NCBI RefSeq assembly: GCF_014899185.1
Contig: NZ_CP045201.1
Span: 2,216,501 to 2,280,500 of the forward strand
Direction of reading: 5' to 3'
Length of the DNA stretch: 64,000 bases
DNA from: Pseudooceanicola spongiae
Lineage (GTDB): Bacteria; Pseudomonadota; Alphaproteobacteria; Rhodobacterales; Rhodobacteraceae
Shown: piece after piece, positions 9,358 to 18,906 of the stretch
How positions within the stretch are numbered: position 1 is the stretch's first letter
Layout of the letters: every line of letters begins with the position of its first letter
The notes under the pieces: generated by a model
What the model saw: the letters and a program-made list of their open reading frames with translations, nothing else
The model's database searches: none
Told to the model about the DNA's origin: nothing
Translations under genes and position numbers: made by a program

Positions 9358-10766
9358 ACGCGCGGTGCGGGCCGGGCGGTGCCGGCCTTGATGCCGAGCC
9401 GGGCCGATACCTCGGCCTGAACGGCGGGGATCATGGTGCGCCAGAGCCGCGCCATCATCAGCACAGCGGCCAGCGCCAGCCCGGTCGCGAGCCCCAGCCA
9501 GACACCGACGCCGCCCAGCCCCCACGTAAAGCCAAGGACATAGGAGGTCGGCACGCCGACCACCCAATAGCTGACGGCGGCATAGACCATCGGGCGCTGC
9601 GTGTCCTGCAACCCCCGCAGCAGGCCAAGCGCCATGACCTGAAACGCATCCGCCAGCTGGAACACCGCCGAAGCGAGCAGCAGCATGCTGCCGACGCGGA
9701 TGATCTCGGCGCGGGCCGGGGCCTCGGGGTCGATGAATAGGCCCATCAGTGCACCGGGGATAGTGACAAAGGCGATGATCGTCGCGACCACGGCAATGCC
9801 CGAGAGCACCAGCGCCATACGCGCACCGCGCTTGAGGTCCGAGATCGTGCCACGGCCATGGGCGCGGCCTGCCCGCACGGTCGCCGCCTGACTGAGGCCG
9901 AGGTGGATCATGAAGGTGACGGAGGTGATCTGCAGCGCAATGCCATGGGCCACCAGCGCGGTCTCGGACACCCAGCCCATCATGATGGAGGAGGCGCCGA
10001 ACAGCCCGACCTCGGCCACCAGCGTCAGCCCGATCGGCCAGCCGAGGCGGAAGACATCGCCCATGACTTCCCAGTCGGGTCGCCAGAGGCGCACGAAAAG
10101 CGCGTGCTCAGGGATCGAGCGCTGCACGTAGATCACCAGAAAGACCACGGTGGCGAAGTGCATCACCAGCGAGGCAATGGCGGCCCCGCGAATCCCCAGC
10201 TCAGGTGCGCCCCATTCGCCGAAGATCAGCGCGTAGTTGCCCGCCGCGTTGACCGCGACGGCAACCAGCATGGCGATCAGCACGACGCGGGTCCGCTCCA
10301 TCGCGGCGAGGTGGCTTTTCAGCACCATCGCGGCATGGGCGGGGAAAATCCCGTAGGCCAGAATATCGAGGTAGAGGCCCGCCTGCTCGGCCACATCGGG
10401 CTTTTGCCCAAGGGCAAGGAACAGCGCCTCGGCGTTCAGCAGGATCGGCAGGCAGACGAGGCCCGCGCCCATCGACAGCCACAGCGCCATGCGCGTCACG
10501 CGCCGCGCCCGGGTCATGTCGCCGCGCCCCTCGGCCGCCGCCACCAAGGGCGCCACGGCAGAGGCAAAGCCGGTGCCCGCAAGGAACAGGATCAGGAACA
10601 GCGAGCCGCCCAGCACCTCGCCCGCCAGCGCGGTGGTGTCGTACCAGCCCAGCATCATCGCATCGACCAGCGACAGCGAGACCTGCGCCAGCTGACTGCC
10701 CGCGAGGGGAAGGCCGAGCACAAGGATGGCCCGGATGTGTTGGGGATATGTCATGGCAGGGATCAT
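9354..10766 (-). CDS. MATE-family multidrug efflux transporter
   Basis: A 470-residue inner-membrane protein with about twelve hydrophobic helices in two related halves, as expected for NorM-like MATE exporters that expel cationic drugs in exchange for Na+ or H+. 'LGLPLAGSQLAQVSLSLVD' is the characteristic first helix and 'GWPIGLTLVAEVG' its counterpart at the start of the second half. ATG 10766 is preferred, with AAGG upstream; ATG 10754 is possible. Specificity is not predictable. It ends by a CTAG shared with the gene at 8956. Confidence 0.93.
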   Translation of the reverse strand: MIPAMTYPQHIRAILVLGLPLAGSQLAQVSLSLVDAMMLGWYDTTALAGEVLGGSLFLILFLAGTGFASAVAPLVAAAEGRGDMTRARRVTRMALWLSMGAGLVCLPILLNAEALFLALGQKPDVAEQAGLYLDILAYGIFPAHAAMVLKSHLAAMERTRVVLIAMLVAVAVNAAGNYALIFGEWGAPELGIRGAAIASLVMHFATVVFLVIYVQRSIPEHALFVRLWRPDWEVMGDVFRLGWPIGLTLVAEVGLFGASSIMMGWVSETALVAHGIALQITSVTFMIHLGLSQAATVRAGRAHGRGTISDLKRGARMALVLSGIAVVATIIAFVTIPGALMGLFIDPEAPARAEIIRVGSMLLLASAVFQLADAFQVMALGLLRGLQDTQRPMVYAAVSYWVVGVPTSYVLGFTWGLGGVGVWLGLATGLALAAVLMMARLWRTMIPAVQAEVSARLGIKAGTARPAPRV

Positions 10767-11006
10767 GGACAGGCCTTACGATGGGGCGGCCCACTGGGCA
10801 AGAGGGTGCAACGCGCACAGGCGGAGGCTGTAATTGTGCAAAACCGCTCGCTCCGCTTTGGAACGAGCGCCGGCTTTACGTCGTTTTGGCGCGCACGACA
10901 GCGGGCTTTGGCCTCTCTGGCCATAAACGGCAGTGGGCTTTGCGCGATTTTGCCGTAAAGGGGGGGCGACGTGGCGATGTGCCCGCCGCAGCTATGAGAG
11001 GACCGC

Positions 11007-11672
11007 ATGATGAGTGAGGCATTCGACACACTGGTGCCCGAGGCGCAGGATTTCTGCACCCGACTGAATGACGACAATTCGACCGAGTGGTTCGAGGCCA
11101 ATGCGGCCGAGTTCGAGACAAAGCTGCGCGCGCCCGCGCAGGCCTTGCTGGACAGCCTGCGCCCCAGACTCGCCGAGATGACCGGCGGTGCCTGCACCAC
11201 CACCCTGTTCGGCCTTGAGCGGGACGAGAAATTTGCCAAGGGCGAGCCGCCCTTCAAGCCGCATCTGCACATGATGTGGAACGCCCCCGCCGAAGACGAC
11301 CAGCCGCTGGGCTGGTTCCTGCGGATCGAACTGGACCGGATCCGGGTCGGTGCGGGCTACATGAAATTCGAGGGCGAGGCGCTTGAGCGCTGGCGCGTGG
11401 CGCTGGCGGGCAAGCATGGCGACCGCATCGACGATGCCATCGGCGCACTGATGGCGCAGGGCGCCAACCTGCGCGCGCCGAGCCTGAAGCGGGTGCCGCC
11501 GCCCTATTCCGAAACCCACCCGCGCGGGCCTCTGCTGCGCCACAAGGGGCTGACCGTCTGGGCCGACCTGCCCCGCCCGGAAAAAGGCTTCGACGATGCG
11601 GTCATGGCAACGTTTGAGCTGTTCTGGCCGGCGATGAAGCTGGTACGCGGCGCGGTGCGCAACTACGAATAG
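11007..11672 (+). CDS. DUF2461 (TIGR02453) family protein
   Basis: A 221-residue cytosolic protein of the DUF2461 family, no known biochemical activity. Recognisable features are the opening 'AQDFCTRLNDDNSTEWFEANAAEFE', the 'RDEKFAKGEPPFKPHLHMMW' core, and 'LRHKGLTVWADL' with the 'FDDAVMATFELFWPAMKLVR' end. Start at 11007 (or the adjacent ATG 11010), with GAGAGGA upstream. A hairpin with a short T-run (11695-11731) follows, so it is probably monocistronic. Confidence 0.85.
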   Translation: MMSEAFDTLVPEAQDFCTRLNDDNSTEWFEANAAEFETKLRAPAQALLDSLRPRLAEMTGGACTTTLFGLERDEKFAKGEPPFKPHLHMMWNAPAEDDQPLGWFLRIELDRIRVGAGYMKFEGEALERWRVALAGKHGDRIDDAIGALMAQGANLRAPSLKRVPPPYSETHPRGPLLRHKGLTVWADLPRPEKGFDDAVMATFELFWPAMKLVRGAVRNYE

Positions 11673-11694
11673 CGGTGCGCGCCTCGGGAACAGA

Positions 11695-11731
11695 CCGGAA
11701 ACGGGCAAGACTTGCCCGCTCCGGCCCTTTG
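11695..11731 (+). terminator. Terminator-like nested hairpin after DUF2461 gene
   Basis: Outer stem CCGGA/TCCGG (11695-11699 with 11720-11724) encloses a 7-bp stem CGGGCAA/TTGCCCG (11702-11708 with 11712-11718), followed by CCCTTTGTT. The T-run is short, so efficiency is uncertain. Confidence 0.5.
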
Positions 11732-11837
11732 TTCACGCGGCGTCATCCCTGAATGCGACCCCTCTGCGCCACAGGCCTTTCCCCCGGCCGGGCGCACTGC
11801 CATAATGGCCGCCAACAATAAGCACCGAGAGCAGCAC

Positions 11838-13796
11838 ATGTCAGACGATCTTTTGAACGGCGCGGGCCCGGAAACCTATGACGCCTCCTCGATCGAGGTT
11901 CTGGAAGGACTGGAGCCTGTTCGCAAACGCCCCGGCATGTATATCGGCGGCACCGACGAGCGCGCCCTGCACCATCTGGTCGCCGAGGTTCTGGACAACT
12001 CGATGGACGAAGCGGTGGCGGGCCATGCCAACCGCATCGAGGTCGATCTGCATGCCGACGGCTCGATCACCATCCGCGACAACGGGCGGGGCATGCCGTT
12101 CGATCCGCACCCGAAGTTCCCCGGCAAATCCGCGCTGGAGGTGATCCTGTGCACCCTGCACGCGGGCGGCAAGTTCGGTGGCAAGGCCTATGAGACGTCG
12201 GGCGGTCTGCACGGGGTCGGTGCATCCGTGGTCAACGCGCTGTCCGATCATATGGTCGTGCAGGTGGCGCGGGATCGCAAACTGGTGCAGCAGCGATTCT
12301 CGCGCGGGATCCCGCAGGGACCGCTGGAGGACATGGGCGCGGCGCCGAACCGGCGCGGCACCACGACCACCTTCCACCCCGATGCCGAGATCTTTGGCAG
12401 CCACAAGTTCAAACCGGCGCGGCTGTTCAAGTCGATCCGCTCCAAGGCCTATCTGTTCTCAGGCGTGGAAATCCGCTGGAAAACCGCGATTGATGATGGT
12501 GAGACGCCGCTTGAGGCCGTTTTCCACTTTCCCGGCGGTCTGGCCGACTACCTCAGCGAGACGATGAAGGGCATCACCACCTATGCCGATCGTCCCTTTG
12601 CGGGGCGCGTCGACTTCAAGGAACGCTTTGGCGTGCCGGGGCGTGTCGAATGGGCGATCAACTGGACGCCTGCCCGCGATGGCTTCATCCAGTCCTACTG
12701 TAACACCGTCCCGACCCCAGAGGGCGGCACCCATGAGCAGGGCTTTTGGGCCGCCGTGCTGAAGGGCGTGCGCGCCTATGGCGAGCTGGTGAACAACAAG
12801 AAGGCGGCACAGATCACCCGTGAGGATCTGATCGTCGGCGGCTCGGCCCTCGTGTCGTGCTTCATCCGCGAGCCGGAGTTCGTCGGCCAGACCAAGGACC
12901 GGCTGGCGACGGTCGAGGCCGGGCGGCTGGTCGAGGGCGCGGTGCGTGACCACTTCGACAACTGGCTGGCGGCGGATACCAAATCGGCGGGGGCGATCCT
13001 CGACTTCCTGATCCTGCGGGCGGATGAACGTCTGCGGCGCAAGATGGAAAAGGAAACCTCGCGCAAGACGGCGACCAAGCGGCTGCGTCTGCCGGGCAAG
13101 CTGGCGGATTGTTCCAACACCGCGCGTGAGGGGACAGAGCTGTTTCTGGTCGAGGGCGATTCGGCAGGTGGTTCGGCCAAGATGGCACGCAACCGCAAGA
13201 CACAGGCGCTGCTGCCCCTGCGCGGCAAGATCCTGAACGTGCTGGGCGCTGCCAGTGGCAAGATCGGTGCCAACCAGGAAATCGCGGACATGTGTCAGGC
13301 GCTTGGCGTCAATCTGGGCAGCAAGTTCCGGGTCGACGATCTGCGCTATGACAAGATCATCATCATGACCGACGCGGACGTCGATGGCGCGCATATCGCG
13401 GCGCTGCTGATGACGTTCTTCTTCACCCAGATGCGCCCGATGATCGACAACGGGCATCTGTATCTGGCCTGCCCGCCGCTGTTCCGCCTGACGCAGGGCG
13501 CGCACCGCGTCTATGTGCAAGACGAGGCCGAGCGGGACATCTGGCTGGAGAAGGGTCTGGGGGGCCGTGGCAAGATCGACGTGTCGCGCTTCAAGGGTCT
13601 GGGCGAGATGGACGCGAAGGATCTGAAGGAAACCACGATGGACCCGAATTCGCGCAAGCTGATCCGCGTCACCATCGACGAAGACGAACCGGGCGAAACC
13701 GGCGATCTGGTCGAGCGGTTGATGGGCAAGAAGCCCGAGCTGCGGTTCCAGTACATTCAGGAAAACGCCAAGTTCGCGGTCGAGCTGGACGTCTGA
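11838..13796 (+). CDS. parE: DNA topoisomerase IV subunit B
   Basis: A 652-residue ATPase subunit of topoisomerase IV, which decatenates daughter chromosomes with ParC. The GHKL ATPase comes first ('EVLDNSMDEAVAGH', 'DNGRGMPFD', 'GLHGVGASVVNALS'), then the transducer, then the TOPRIM region ('VEGDSAGGSA', 'PLRGKILNV', 'DADVDGAHI'). ParE rather than GyrB is chosen on length and on the N-terminus 'YDASSIEVLEGLEPVRKRPGMYIGGTDERALHH'. The start at 11838 matches that N-terminus; ATG 11805 is a possible alternative. Confidence 0.94.
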   Translation: MSDDLLNGAGPETYDASSIEVLEGLEPVRKRPGMYIGGTDERALHHLVAEVLDNSMDEAVAGHANRIEVDLHADGSITIRDNGRGMPFDPHPKFPGKSALEVILCTLHAGGKFGGKAYETSGGLHGVGASVVNALSDHMVVQVARDRKLVQQRFSRGIPQGPLEDMGAAPNRRGTTTTFHPDAEIFGSHKFKPARLFKSIRSKAYLFSGVEIRWKTAIDDGETPLEAVFHFPGGLADYLSETMKGITTYADRPFAGRVDFKERFGVPGRVEWAINWTPARDGFIQSYCNTVPTPEGGTHEQGFWAAVLKGVRAYGELVNNKKAAQITREDLIVGGSALVSCFIREPEFVGQTKDRLATVEAGRLVEGAVRDHFDNWLAADTKSAGAILDFLILRADERLRRKMEKETSRKTATKRLRLPGKLADCSNTAREGTELFLVEGDSAGGSAKMARNRKTQALLPLRGKILNVLGAASGKIGANQEIADMCQALGVNLGSKFRVDDLRYDKIIIMTDADVDGAHIAALLMTFFFTQMRPMIDNGHLYLACPPLFRLTQGAHRVYVQDEAERDIWLEKGLGGRGKIDVSRFKGLGEMDAKDLKETTMDPNSRKLIRVTIDEDEPGETGDLVERLMGKKPELRFQYIQENAKFAVELDV

Positions 13797-13804
13797 AAGG
13801 AGAT

Positions 13805-13830
13805 GAGGGGGCCCAAGCGGCCCCCTCTTT
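13805..13830 (+). terminator. Rho-independent terminator of parE
   Basis: A perfect 9-bp stem GAGGGGGCC/GGCCCCCTC (13805-13813, 13819-13827) with a CAAGC loop and TTT tail, 9 bp after the parE stop. It lies between convergent parE and lolD. Confidence 0.8.
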
Positions 13831-13835
13831 GTATC

Positions 13836-14534
13836 TTACCCCTCGCTGAGGGTGCCTGTGTCCAGACGCAGGGTCCGGTCCATCCGGGCGGCAAGGGCAA
13901 GGTTGTGCGTGGCGATCAGGGCCGAGAGGCCGGTGTCGCGCACCAGCGCCATCAACGCATCGAACACCGTATCCGAGGTCGTCGGGTCGAGGTTGCCGGT
14001 CGGTTCATCCGCCAGCAGCAGCGCCGGACCATTGGCCAGCGCGCGGCAAAAAGCGACGCGCTGCTGTTCGCCGCCCGACATGGCGGCGGGGCGGTGGGTG
14101 GTGCGGGCCGAGAGGCCGACGCGGGCCAGCAGATCCTCGGCGCGCTCCTGCGCCTCTTTGCGGGGGGTTCCGGCGGCGAGTTGCGGCAGGACGATATTCT
14201 CGGCAGCGGTGAATTCGGGCAGCAGGTGGTGGAACTGGTAGATAAAGCCGACCTTGTCACGGCGCACGGCGGTGCGGCGACGATCCGAGAGGCCGGACAT
14301 CTCCTCGCCGCCGATGCGCACCGTGCCGGTGTCGGGCTGATCCAGCAGGCCCGCGATATGCAGCAGCGTCGATTTACCGGCACCCGAGGGCGCGACGAGG
14401 GCGACGACCTCGCCGCGCTGCACGCTCAGCGAGACATTGCGCAGCACCGTGATCTCGTTCGGCTTGCCGGGGTTGTAGCCCTTGCAGAGGTCGCGCAGCT
14501 CCAGCACGGGGGCGGAGTTTTCAACATCATTCAT
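13836..14534 (-). CDS. lolD: Lipoprotein-releasing ABC transporter ATPase LolD
   Basis: A 232-residue ABC ATPase that powers release of outer-membrane lipoproteins to LolA. Walker A APSGAGKST (48-56), 'YQFHHLLPEFTAAENI' typical of LolD/MacB-type ATPases, signature MSGGEQQR, and Walker B 'LLLADEPTGNLD' are intact. It starts 8 bp inside the end of the permease gene, giving a tight lolC/E-lolD operon. Only one permease gene is present, as expected for organisms with a single LolC/E-type subunit. Confidence 0.94.
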   Translation of the reverse strand: MNDVENSAPVLELRDLCKGYNPGKPNEITVLRNVSLSVQRGEVVALVAPSGAGKSTLLHIAGLLDQPDTGTVRIGGEEMSGLSDRRRTAVRRDKVGFIYQFHHLLPEFTAAENIVLPQLAAGTPRKEAQERAEDLLARVGLSARTTHRPAAMSGGEQQRVAFCRALANGPALLLADEPTGNLDPTTSDTVFDALMALVRDTGLSALIATHNLALAARMDRTLRLDTGTLSEG

Positions 14535-15813
14535 AGCGCAGGGCCTCGACCGGGTTCATCCGGGCCGCGCGGCGGGCCGGAAAGATGGTGACCCCGAAGG
14601 ACAGGATCAGCGAAAGCGACACGGCCGAGAGGACATCATGCCATTGCAGCTTGGCCGGCAGCGCGTAGAGGCCGCGCACCGACGGGTCCCAGACGCCGCC
14701 GCCCGAGACATAGTTCACCACGGCGAAAATCGGGTCGATGTAGACCGTGAAGACCACGCCAAGCACCAGCCCCACCAGAGTGCCGATGATGCCGGTGAAG
14801 GCGCCGCAGATGAAGAAGACGCGCAGGATCGAGCCTTCGGTCAGGCCCATGGTGCGCAGGATGCCGATGTCGCGGCCCTTGTTCTTGACCAGCATGATCA
14901 GCCCCGAGACGATGTTCATCGCCGCGATCAGCACGAGGATCGACATGATGATGAACATGACGTTGTCCTCGACCGTCAGGGCCCGCAGGAAACTGCCCGA
15001 GGCATCGCGCCAGGTCCAGGCCATGGCGTTGTCCCCGGCAGCGCTGAGGATGGCGGGAACGACGTCATCCACCGCTTCGGGATCATCGAGCATCACCTCG
15101 ATCTCGTCCGCGGCGCCTTCGCGGTTGAAGTAGGACTGCGCCTCGGTGAAGGGCATGTAGACTCGGGTGCGGTCGATGTCATAGCGCCCGGCGGTGAAGA
15201 TATAGCTCACGTCATAGGTGCCGACGCGGGGCGAGGTGCCGAAGGCGGTTTTCACACCGTCGGGCGAAATCAGCTTGATCCGGTCACCGGGGACAAGGCC
15301 GAGTTCGCGCGCCACGCCAGAGCCGATGGCGACGCCGGAGCTGAAGTTGGCGATATCGCCCATGGAGTCGAGCGGCTGGGCAATGCGCGGGATGCTGTCG
15401 AGGTCGGCCGGGGCGATGCCAAAGATCTCGACGCCAGCGTTGCGCCCGTTCATCGTCGCCATGACCTGCCCCTTGATCAGGGGGGCTGCGCGACTGACAC
15501 CGGGGACGGCCGCGATCCGCTGGGCCATCTCGGTATAGTCGGGGATCGAACGGTCGAGCTGGCCGTTGCCGTTCACATCGCCTGCCGAATAGACCGTGAC
15601 ATGGGCATTGGCGCCAAGGATCGTGTCGACGAACTCAGCCCGGAAACCAGCGCGCACCGACAGGGTGGCGATCAGTGCAAAGACCGCGAGGGCGATGCCG
15701 ATCAGCGAAATCCAGGTCATGACGGAGACGCCACCCTCGGCGCGGCGGGCGCGCAGGTAGCGCCAGGCAATCATCCACTCGAACGGGGCGAAGGGGGGGG
15801 CGGATCTGCTCAA
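14527..15813 (-). CDS. Lipoprotein-releasing system permease LolC/LolE
   Basis: A 428-residue FtsX-like permease. Helix 1 (~residues 33-55, 'WISLIGIALAVFALIATLSV') is followed by a large periplasmic domain (~60-270) and three C-terminal helices (~275-300, ~320-350, ~390-412), the LolC/E layout. 'FEWMIAWRYLRARRAEGGVSVMTW' is the family N-terminus. It is the only such permease near lolD, so it probably homodimerises. Upstream, towards sseB, lies a long GC hairpin (15857-15899) without a T-run. Confidence 0.93.
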   Translation of the reverse strand: MSRSAPPFAPFEWMIAWRYLRARRAEGGVSVMTWISLIGIALAVFALIATLSVRAGFRAEFVDTILGANAHVTVYSAGDVNGNGQLDRSIPDYTEMAQRIAAVPGVSRAAPLIKGQVMATMNGRNAGVEIFGIAPADLDSIPRIAQPLDSMGDIANFSSGVAIGSGVARELGLVPGDRIKLISPDGVKTAFGTSPRVGTYDVSYIFTAGRYDIDRTRVYMPFTEAQSYFNREGAADEIEVMLDDPEAVDDVVPAILSAAGDNAMAWTWRDASGSFLRALTVEDNVMFIIMSILVLIAAMNIVSGLIMLVKNKGRDIGILRTMGLTEGSILRVFFICGAFTGIIGTLVGLVLGVVFTVYIDPIFAVVNYVSGGGVWDPSVRGLYALPAKLQWHDVLSAVSLSLILSFGVTIFPARRAARMNPVEALRYE

Positions 15814-15915
15814 GCTGTTGTCCTGCTTTTTCTTCTGGGCTGGGGCGGAAGGTGGAGCCGGGGCGGCACCGCGTCAAGGGCAGTCGACCCTGCCCCGGCG
15901 CAGGGTCGCCGAGCC

Positions 15916-16725
15916 TCAGCGCAGGATCGGCGGTTTATTCGGGTCCGAGCCGGGGGCGACATGGGTGATCTCCTGTGCCTCTTCGGCTGCGGGCAGGTCA
16001 AAGCGCAACCCAACCCGCGCGAGGGAGGCCGCGTGGCGGTCGGTCGCGGCGAAGAAGCCGACGTCCATCTGCCCGGCCTCGACGCCGGAGAATGTCAGCG
16101 CCTCGGAGGCGGCCTTGGCCAGCGACGGCTCGGCCCCCGGCACGGCGTCGATGAAGGCGAGCATATGGCTGCGGCGGCCCTGATCATCCTCAGTGCCGGC
16201 CAGAAAGGCGCAATCGGCAAGGCCGGTGGCGGTGGCGAGCTTGGCGTCGATGGCGGTGATCAGATATTCCGGCAGGCCGTGCGGCGGGTGGAAGGCGGCA
16301 ATCTGCGCCTCAACCTCGTCCGGGGCGTGGGCGACGGTGTCGCGCAGCCAGTCGACGGCCTCGGGCGGGATCAGGATGGCGGAGGGGGTCTCGAGGTTGA
16401 CCGCAAGGCCGACGCCCTGCCCGGCCAGCTGATCGACGATGGTGCGCCCCGACAGCGCCGCGTAGGGCGAGGGGCGACCGGTGAAGGCCGAGAGGCGTTC
16501 CTCGCGGTCGAACAGCAGCACGAACTGCACGTCCTCGACCGGGAACATCTCGGGGCTGGCATTGCCGCCATCGGCCTCGGCGCTCAGCAGCAGAAACAGC
16601 TCGCTATCGGCGAGGCGTTCGTAGAAGCGCAGGCGGACGTTGTCATCGTCGGGCGCGGCCTCCATCGCGGCATGGGCGGCGTCGAGCGCGGTGATATCGG
16701 GGTGGTCATGGGTCAGGTCGGACAT
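15916..16725 (-). CDS. SseB-family protein
   Basis: A 269-residue cytosolic protein resembling SseB/enhanced-serine-sensitivity proteins: an N-terminal SseB domain with 'LFLLLSAEADGG...FPVEDVQFVLLFDREERLSAF' and 'GRTIVDQLAGQGVGLAVN', and a C-terminal half ending 'GLRFDLPAAEE'. The biochemical role of SseB proteins is not established. The start at 16725 has AAAGG upstream and overlaps the end of the uracil-DNA glycosylase gene by 13 bp, so the pair is an operon. Confidence 0.85.
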   Translation of the reverse strand: MSDLTHDHPDITALDAAHAAMEAAPDDDNVRLRFYERLADSELFLLLSAEADGGNASPEMFPVEDVQFVLLFDREERLSAFTGRPSPYAALSGRTIVDQLAGQGVGLAVNLETPSAILIPPEAVDWLRDTVAHAPDEVEAQIAAFHPPHGLPEYLITAIDAKLATATGLADCAFLAGTEDDQGRRSHMLAFIDAVPGAEPSLAKAASEALTFSGVEAGQMDVGFFAATDRHAASLARVGLRFDLPAAEEAQEITHVAPGSDPNKPPILR

Positions 16726-17306
16726 GTCATTGCCTTTCGGACTTCGGCGCGCAGCACCGGGAGGAGGTCTGTCTCGAACCACGGATTGCGGCGCAGCCAT
16801 GCCGTATTGCGCCAGGACGGATGAGGCAAGGGGATCGTGCCGGGCAAATGATCGCGCCAGCCTGCAACGGTCTGCGTCATGGGTGTGCGGGTGCCAAGGT
16901 GGATGGCCTGCGCGTAGCCCCCGATCAGCAGGCGCAGGCGCAGGTTCGGCAGCTGCTGCATGACGCCTGCGTGCCATGTCTCGGCGCAGATCTTGGGCGG
17001 CGGCAGGTCCGACCCCTTGGCGTCGTAACCGGGAAAGCAGAAGGCCGAGGGCAGGAACGCCATGCGCTGCAGGTCGTAGAAGTCATCCCGGCTGACCCCC
17101 ATCCAGTCGCGCAGACGATCCCCGGAGCGGTCGTCGAAGGGGCGCTGTTTTTCATGCGCCTGAAGGCCGGGCGCCTGCCCTGCGATCAGGATGCGCGCGG
17201 CTGGGTCCAGCCAGACCACGGGGGCGGGCTGGTGGCGCGTTCGGGTCGCGGCAAAGCGCGTGGCACAGAGGCGGCAGGCGCGGATATCGGCAAAGGGATC
17301 GCTCAT
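16713..17306 (-). CDS. Uracil-DNA glycosylase superfamily protein
   Basis: A 197-residue DNA repair-type protein. An N-terminal CxxC (C11-R-L-C14) precedes a UDG-fold motif A 'ILIAGQAPGLQAHEKQRPFDDRSG', and a late 'LPHPSWRN' corresponds to the HPS loop that grips DNA. The arrangement resembles family 4/5-like UDGs, although the full set of four Fe-S cysteines is not apparent. Start 17306 is chosen over 17351 because it directly opens the 'DPFADIRACRLC' domain. It sits upstream of sseB in one operon. Confidence 0.85.
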   Translation of the reverse strand: MSDPFADIRACRLCATRFAATRTRHQPAPVVWLDPAARILIAGQAPGLQAHEKQRPFDDRSGDRLRDWMGVSRDDFYDLQRMAFLPSAFCFPGYDAKGSDLPPPKICAETWHAGVMQQLPNLRLRLLIGGYAQAIHLGTRTPMTQTVAGWRDHLPGTIPLPHPSWRNTAWLRRNPWFETDLLPVLRAEVRKAMTCPT

Positions 17307-17462
17307 GGGGGATATGTGGGGGCGCGGCGACGTGGCGTCAATTTGCGGCATATGCGGGACGGAGCACGGCAGGCCGGGACAGCGCGGCTCGGGCAGACTT
17401 CCCTTGCCGCAAGAATTCCCTTAACCCGCCAGTAACCACAAATGAAAACGGGGGAAGACGGC

Positions 17463-18710
17463 ATGTATCGCGTCTGGAATTTCGTTACGAATTATTCGCT
17501 CTTGCTGATCATCGGGGCGGTGATCGCGATTGTCTGGGCAAATTTCGACCCCGAAGGCTATCACCATTTCGTCCATTGGGTGATCTGGGACAACGCCCCG
17601 GTGGGTGAGCTGCACGAGGGGCAGCGCGTGCTGACCTTTCACTATCTGATCAACGACATGCTGATGGCCTTCTTCTTTGCGATCGCCGCGAAAGAGGTCT
17701 GGGAGGCCGTGATCCTGAAAGAGGGCTCGCTGCGTGGGCGCAAGGCGGCGACCCCGCTGATCGCGACGCTCGGCGGGATGCTGGGGCCGGTGACGGTGTA
17801 CCTCGGGCTGGCGATGGTGTTCGGCTCGACCACCTTCGACGCCGTGGCCAATGGCTGGGCCATTCCGACGGCGACGGATATCGCGTTTTCCTACCTCGTG
17901 GGGCGCATGGTGTTTGGCGCAGGTCACCCGGCGGTGCGGTTCCTGCTGCTGCTGGCGATTGCCGATGACGCAGCCGGGCTGATCATTCTTGCGATCTTCT
18001 ACCCCTCTGGCGATCTGGCTCCGGAGTGGTTGTTTCTGTCGCTTGCGGCCGCAGCCGCGGTGTTCGTGCTGTTCAACGCCCTGCCCCGCCGCCTGGACCG
18101 CCAGAAACCGGACCGCCCGAATTCCTCCTGGGTGCGGGAAAAGCTGGGGCTCTGGCCCTACGCGGTGGCTGCCTGCCTCAGTTGGTACGGCTTCATGCGG
18201 GCCGGCATTCACCCAGCCCTTGGCCTGCTGCCCATCGTGCCGACGATCCCGCATGCCGACCGCGCCTTCGGGTTCTTCAGCGAAGCCGAGCAATATCTGA
18301 CCGACCTGCTGAACCATATCGAGCATGTGCTGAAACACCCGGTCGAGATCGTGCTGTTCTTCTTCGGGCTGATGAACGCAGGGGTCGAGTTCAACGCGAT
18401 TTCAGAGCCGACGTGGCTGGTGATGTTCGGCCTGCTGCTGGGCAAACCGATCGGGGTGTTCCTGTTCGGGGCCATCGGGGCGCATGTTTTGCGGCTGGGC
18501 TTGCCGCAGGGGATGCGCACGGCGGATCTGTTCGTGGTCGGCTGCGTCGCGGCGATCGGCTTTACCGTCTCGCTGTTCATCGCCTCGGTGGCGTTTGATG
18601 CGGGGCCCGTGCAGGACGCGGCGAAGATGGGGGCGCTTTTCAGCTTTGCCGCCGCCGCTGTGGCCCTGATCGCGGGACAGATGTTGCGGGTGCAAAAGGT
18701 CGACGCCTGA
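17463..18710 (+). CDS. nhaA: Na+/H+ antiporter NhaA
   Basis: A 415-residue inner-membrane antiporter with about 11-12 helices. The transport core is intact: 'IPTATDIAFS' in TM4 and the paired aspartates D168-D169 in 'IADDAAGLIIL' (D163/D164 in E. coli). The start at 17463 is preferred over ATG 17442 because GGGGGAAG lies just upstream of it. A TTAA-N7-GTAA element, like a degenerate CtrA site, is at 17421-17435. The gene ends at a strong terminator. Confidence 0.93.
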   Translation: MYRVWNFVTNYSLLLIIGAVIAIVWANFDPEGYHHFVHWVIWDNAPVGELHEGQRVLTFHYLINDMLMAFFFAIAAKEVWEAVILKEGSLRGRKAATPLIATLGGMLGPVTVYLGLAMVFGSTTFDAVANGWAIPTATDIAFSYLVGRMVFGAGHPAVRFLLLLAIADDAAGLIILAIFYPSGDLAPEWLFLSLAAAAAVFVLFNALPRRLDRQKPDRPNSSWVREKLGLWPYAVAACLSWYGFMRAGIHPALGLLPIVPTIPHADRAFGFFSEAEQYLTDLLNHIEHVLKHPVEIVLFFFGLMNAGVEFNAISEPTWLVMFGLLLGKPIGVFLFGAIGAHVLRLGLPQGMRTADLFVVGCVAAIGFTVSLFIASVAFDAGPVQDAAKMGALFSFAAAAVALIAGQMLRVQKVDA

Positions 18711-18746
18711 TCTGAGGCCCGCGCGCCGTCGCACCTGAAAAATGAC

Positions 18747-18775
18747 AAAACCGGCAGAGTTTCTGCCGGTTTTTT
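18747..18775 (+). terminator. Rho-independent terminator of nhaA
   Basis: A perfect 8-bp stem CCGGCAGA/TCTGCCGG (18751-18758, 18762-18769) with a GTT loop, extended by flanking A/T pairing and ending in six Ts. Confidence 0.93.
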
Positions 18776-18906
18776 AACGACCCGTCATCTTTTATACGGG
18801 CAAGATTGCCAGGAACAGATGAAATCCGGCATACTGAGGTCTGTGACCTGACGGTTTCCCAGTATTCCTCCGTCAAGGAGAGTGGTTAGACGAGTGCAAG
18901 GCCCCC

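Noticed and set aside
15857-15899. Terminator between sseB and lolC/E
   Set aside because: An 8-bp GC stem is present, but the loop is long and no T-run follows on the minus strand.
14482-16824. 780-codon open frame antisense to lolC/E and sseB
   Set aside because: His/Asp/Gly-rich shadow of two well-supported genes on the minus strand.
18747-18775. Regulatory leader of kpsT
   Set aside because: The hairpin with T-run is 36 bp after the nhaA stop and ~130 bp before kpsT, so a simple terminator explains it.
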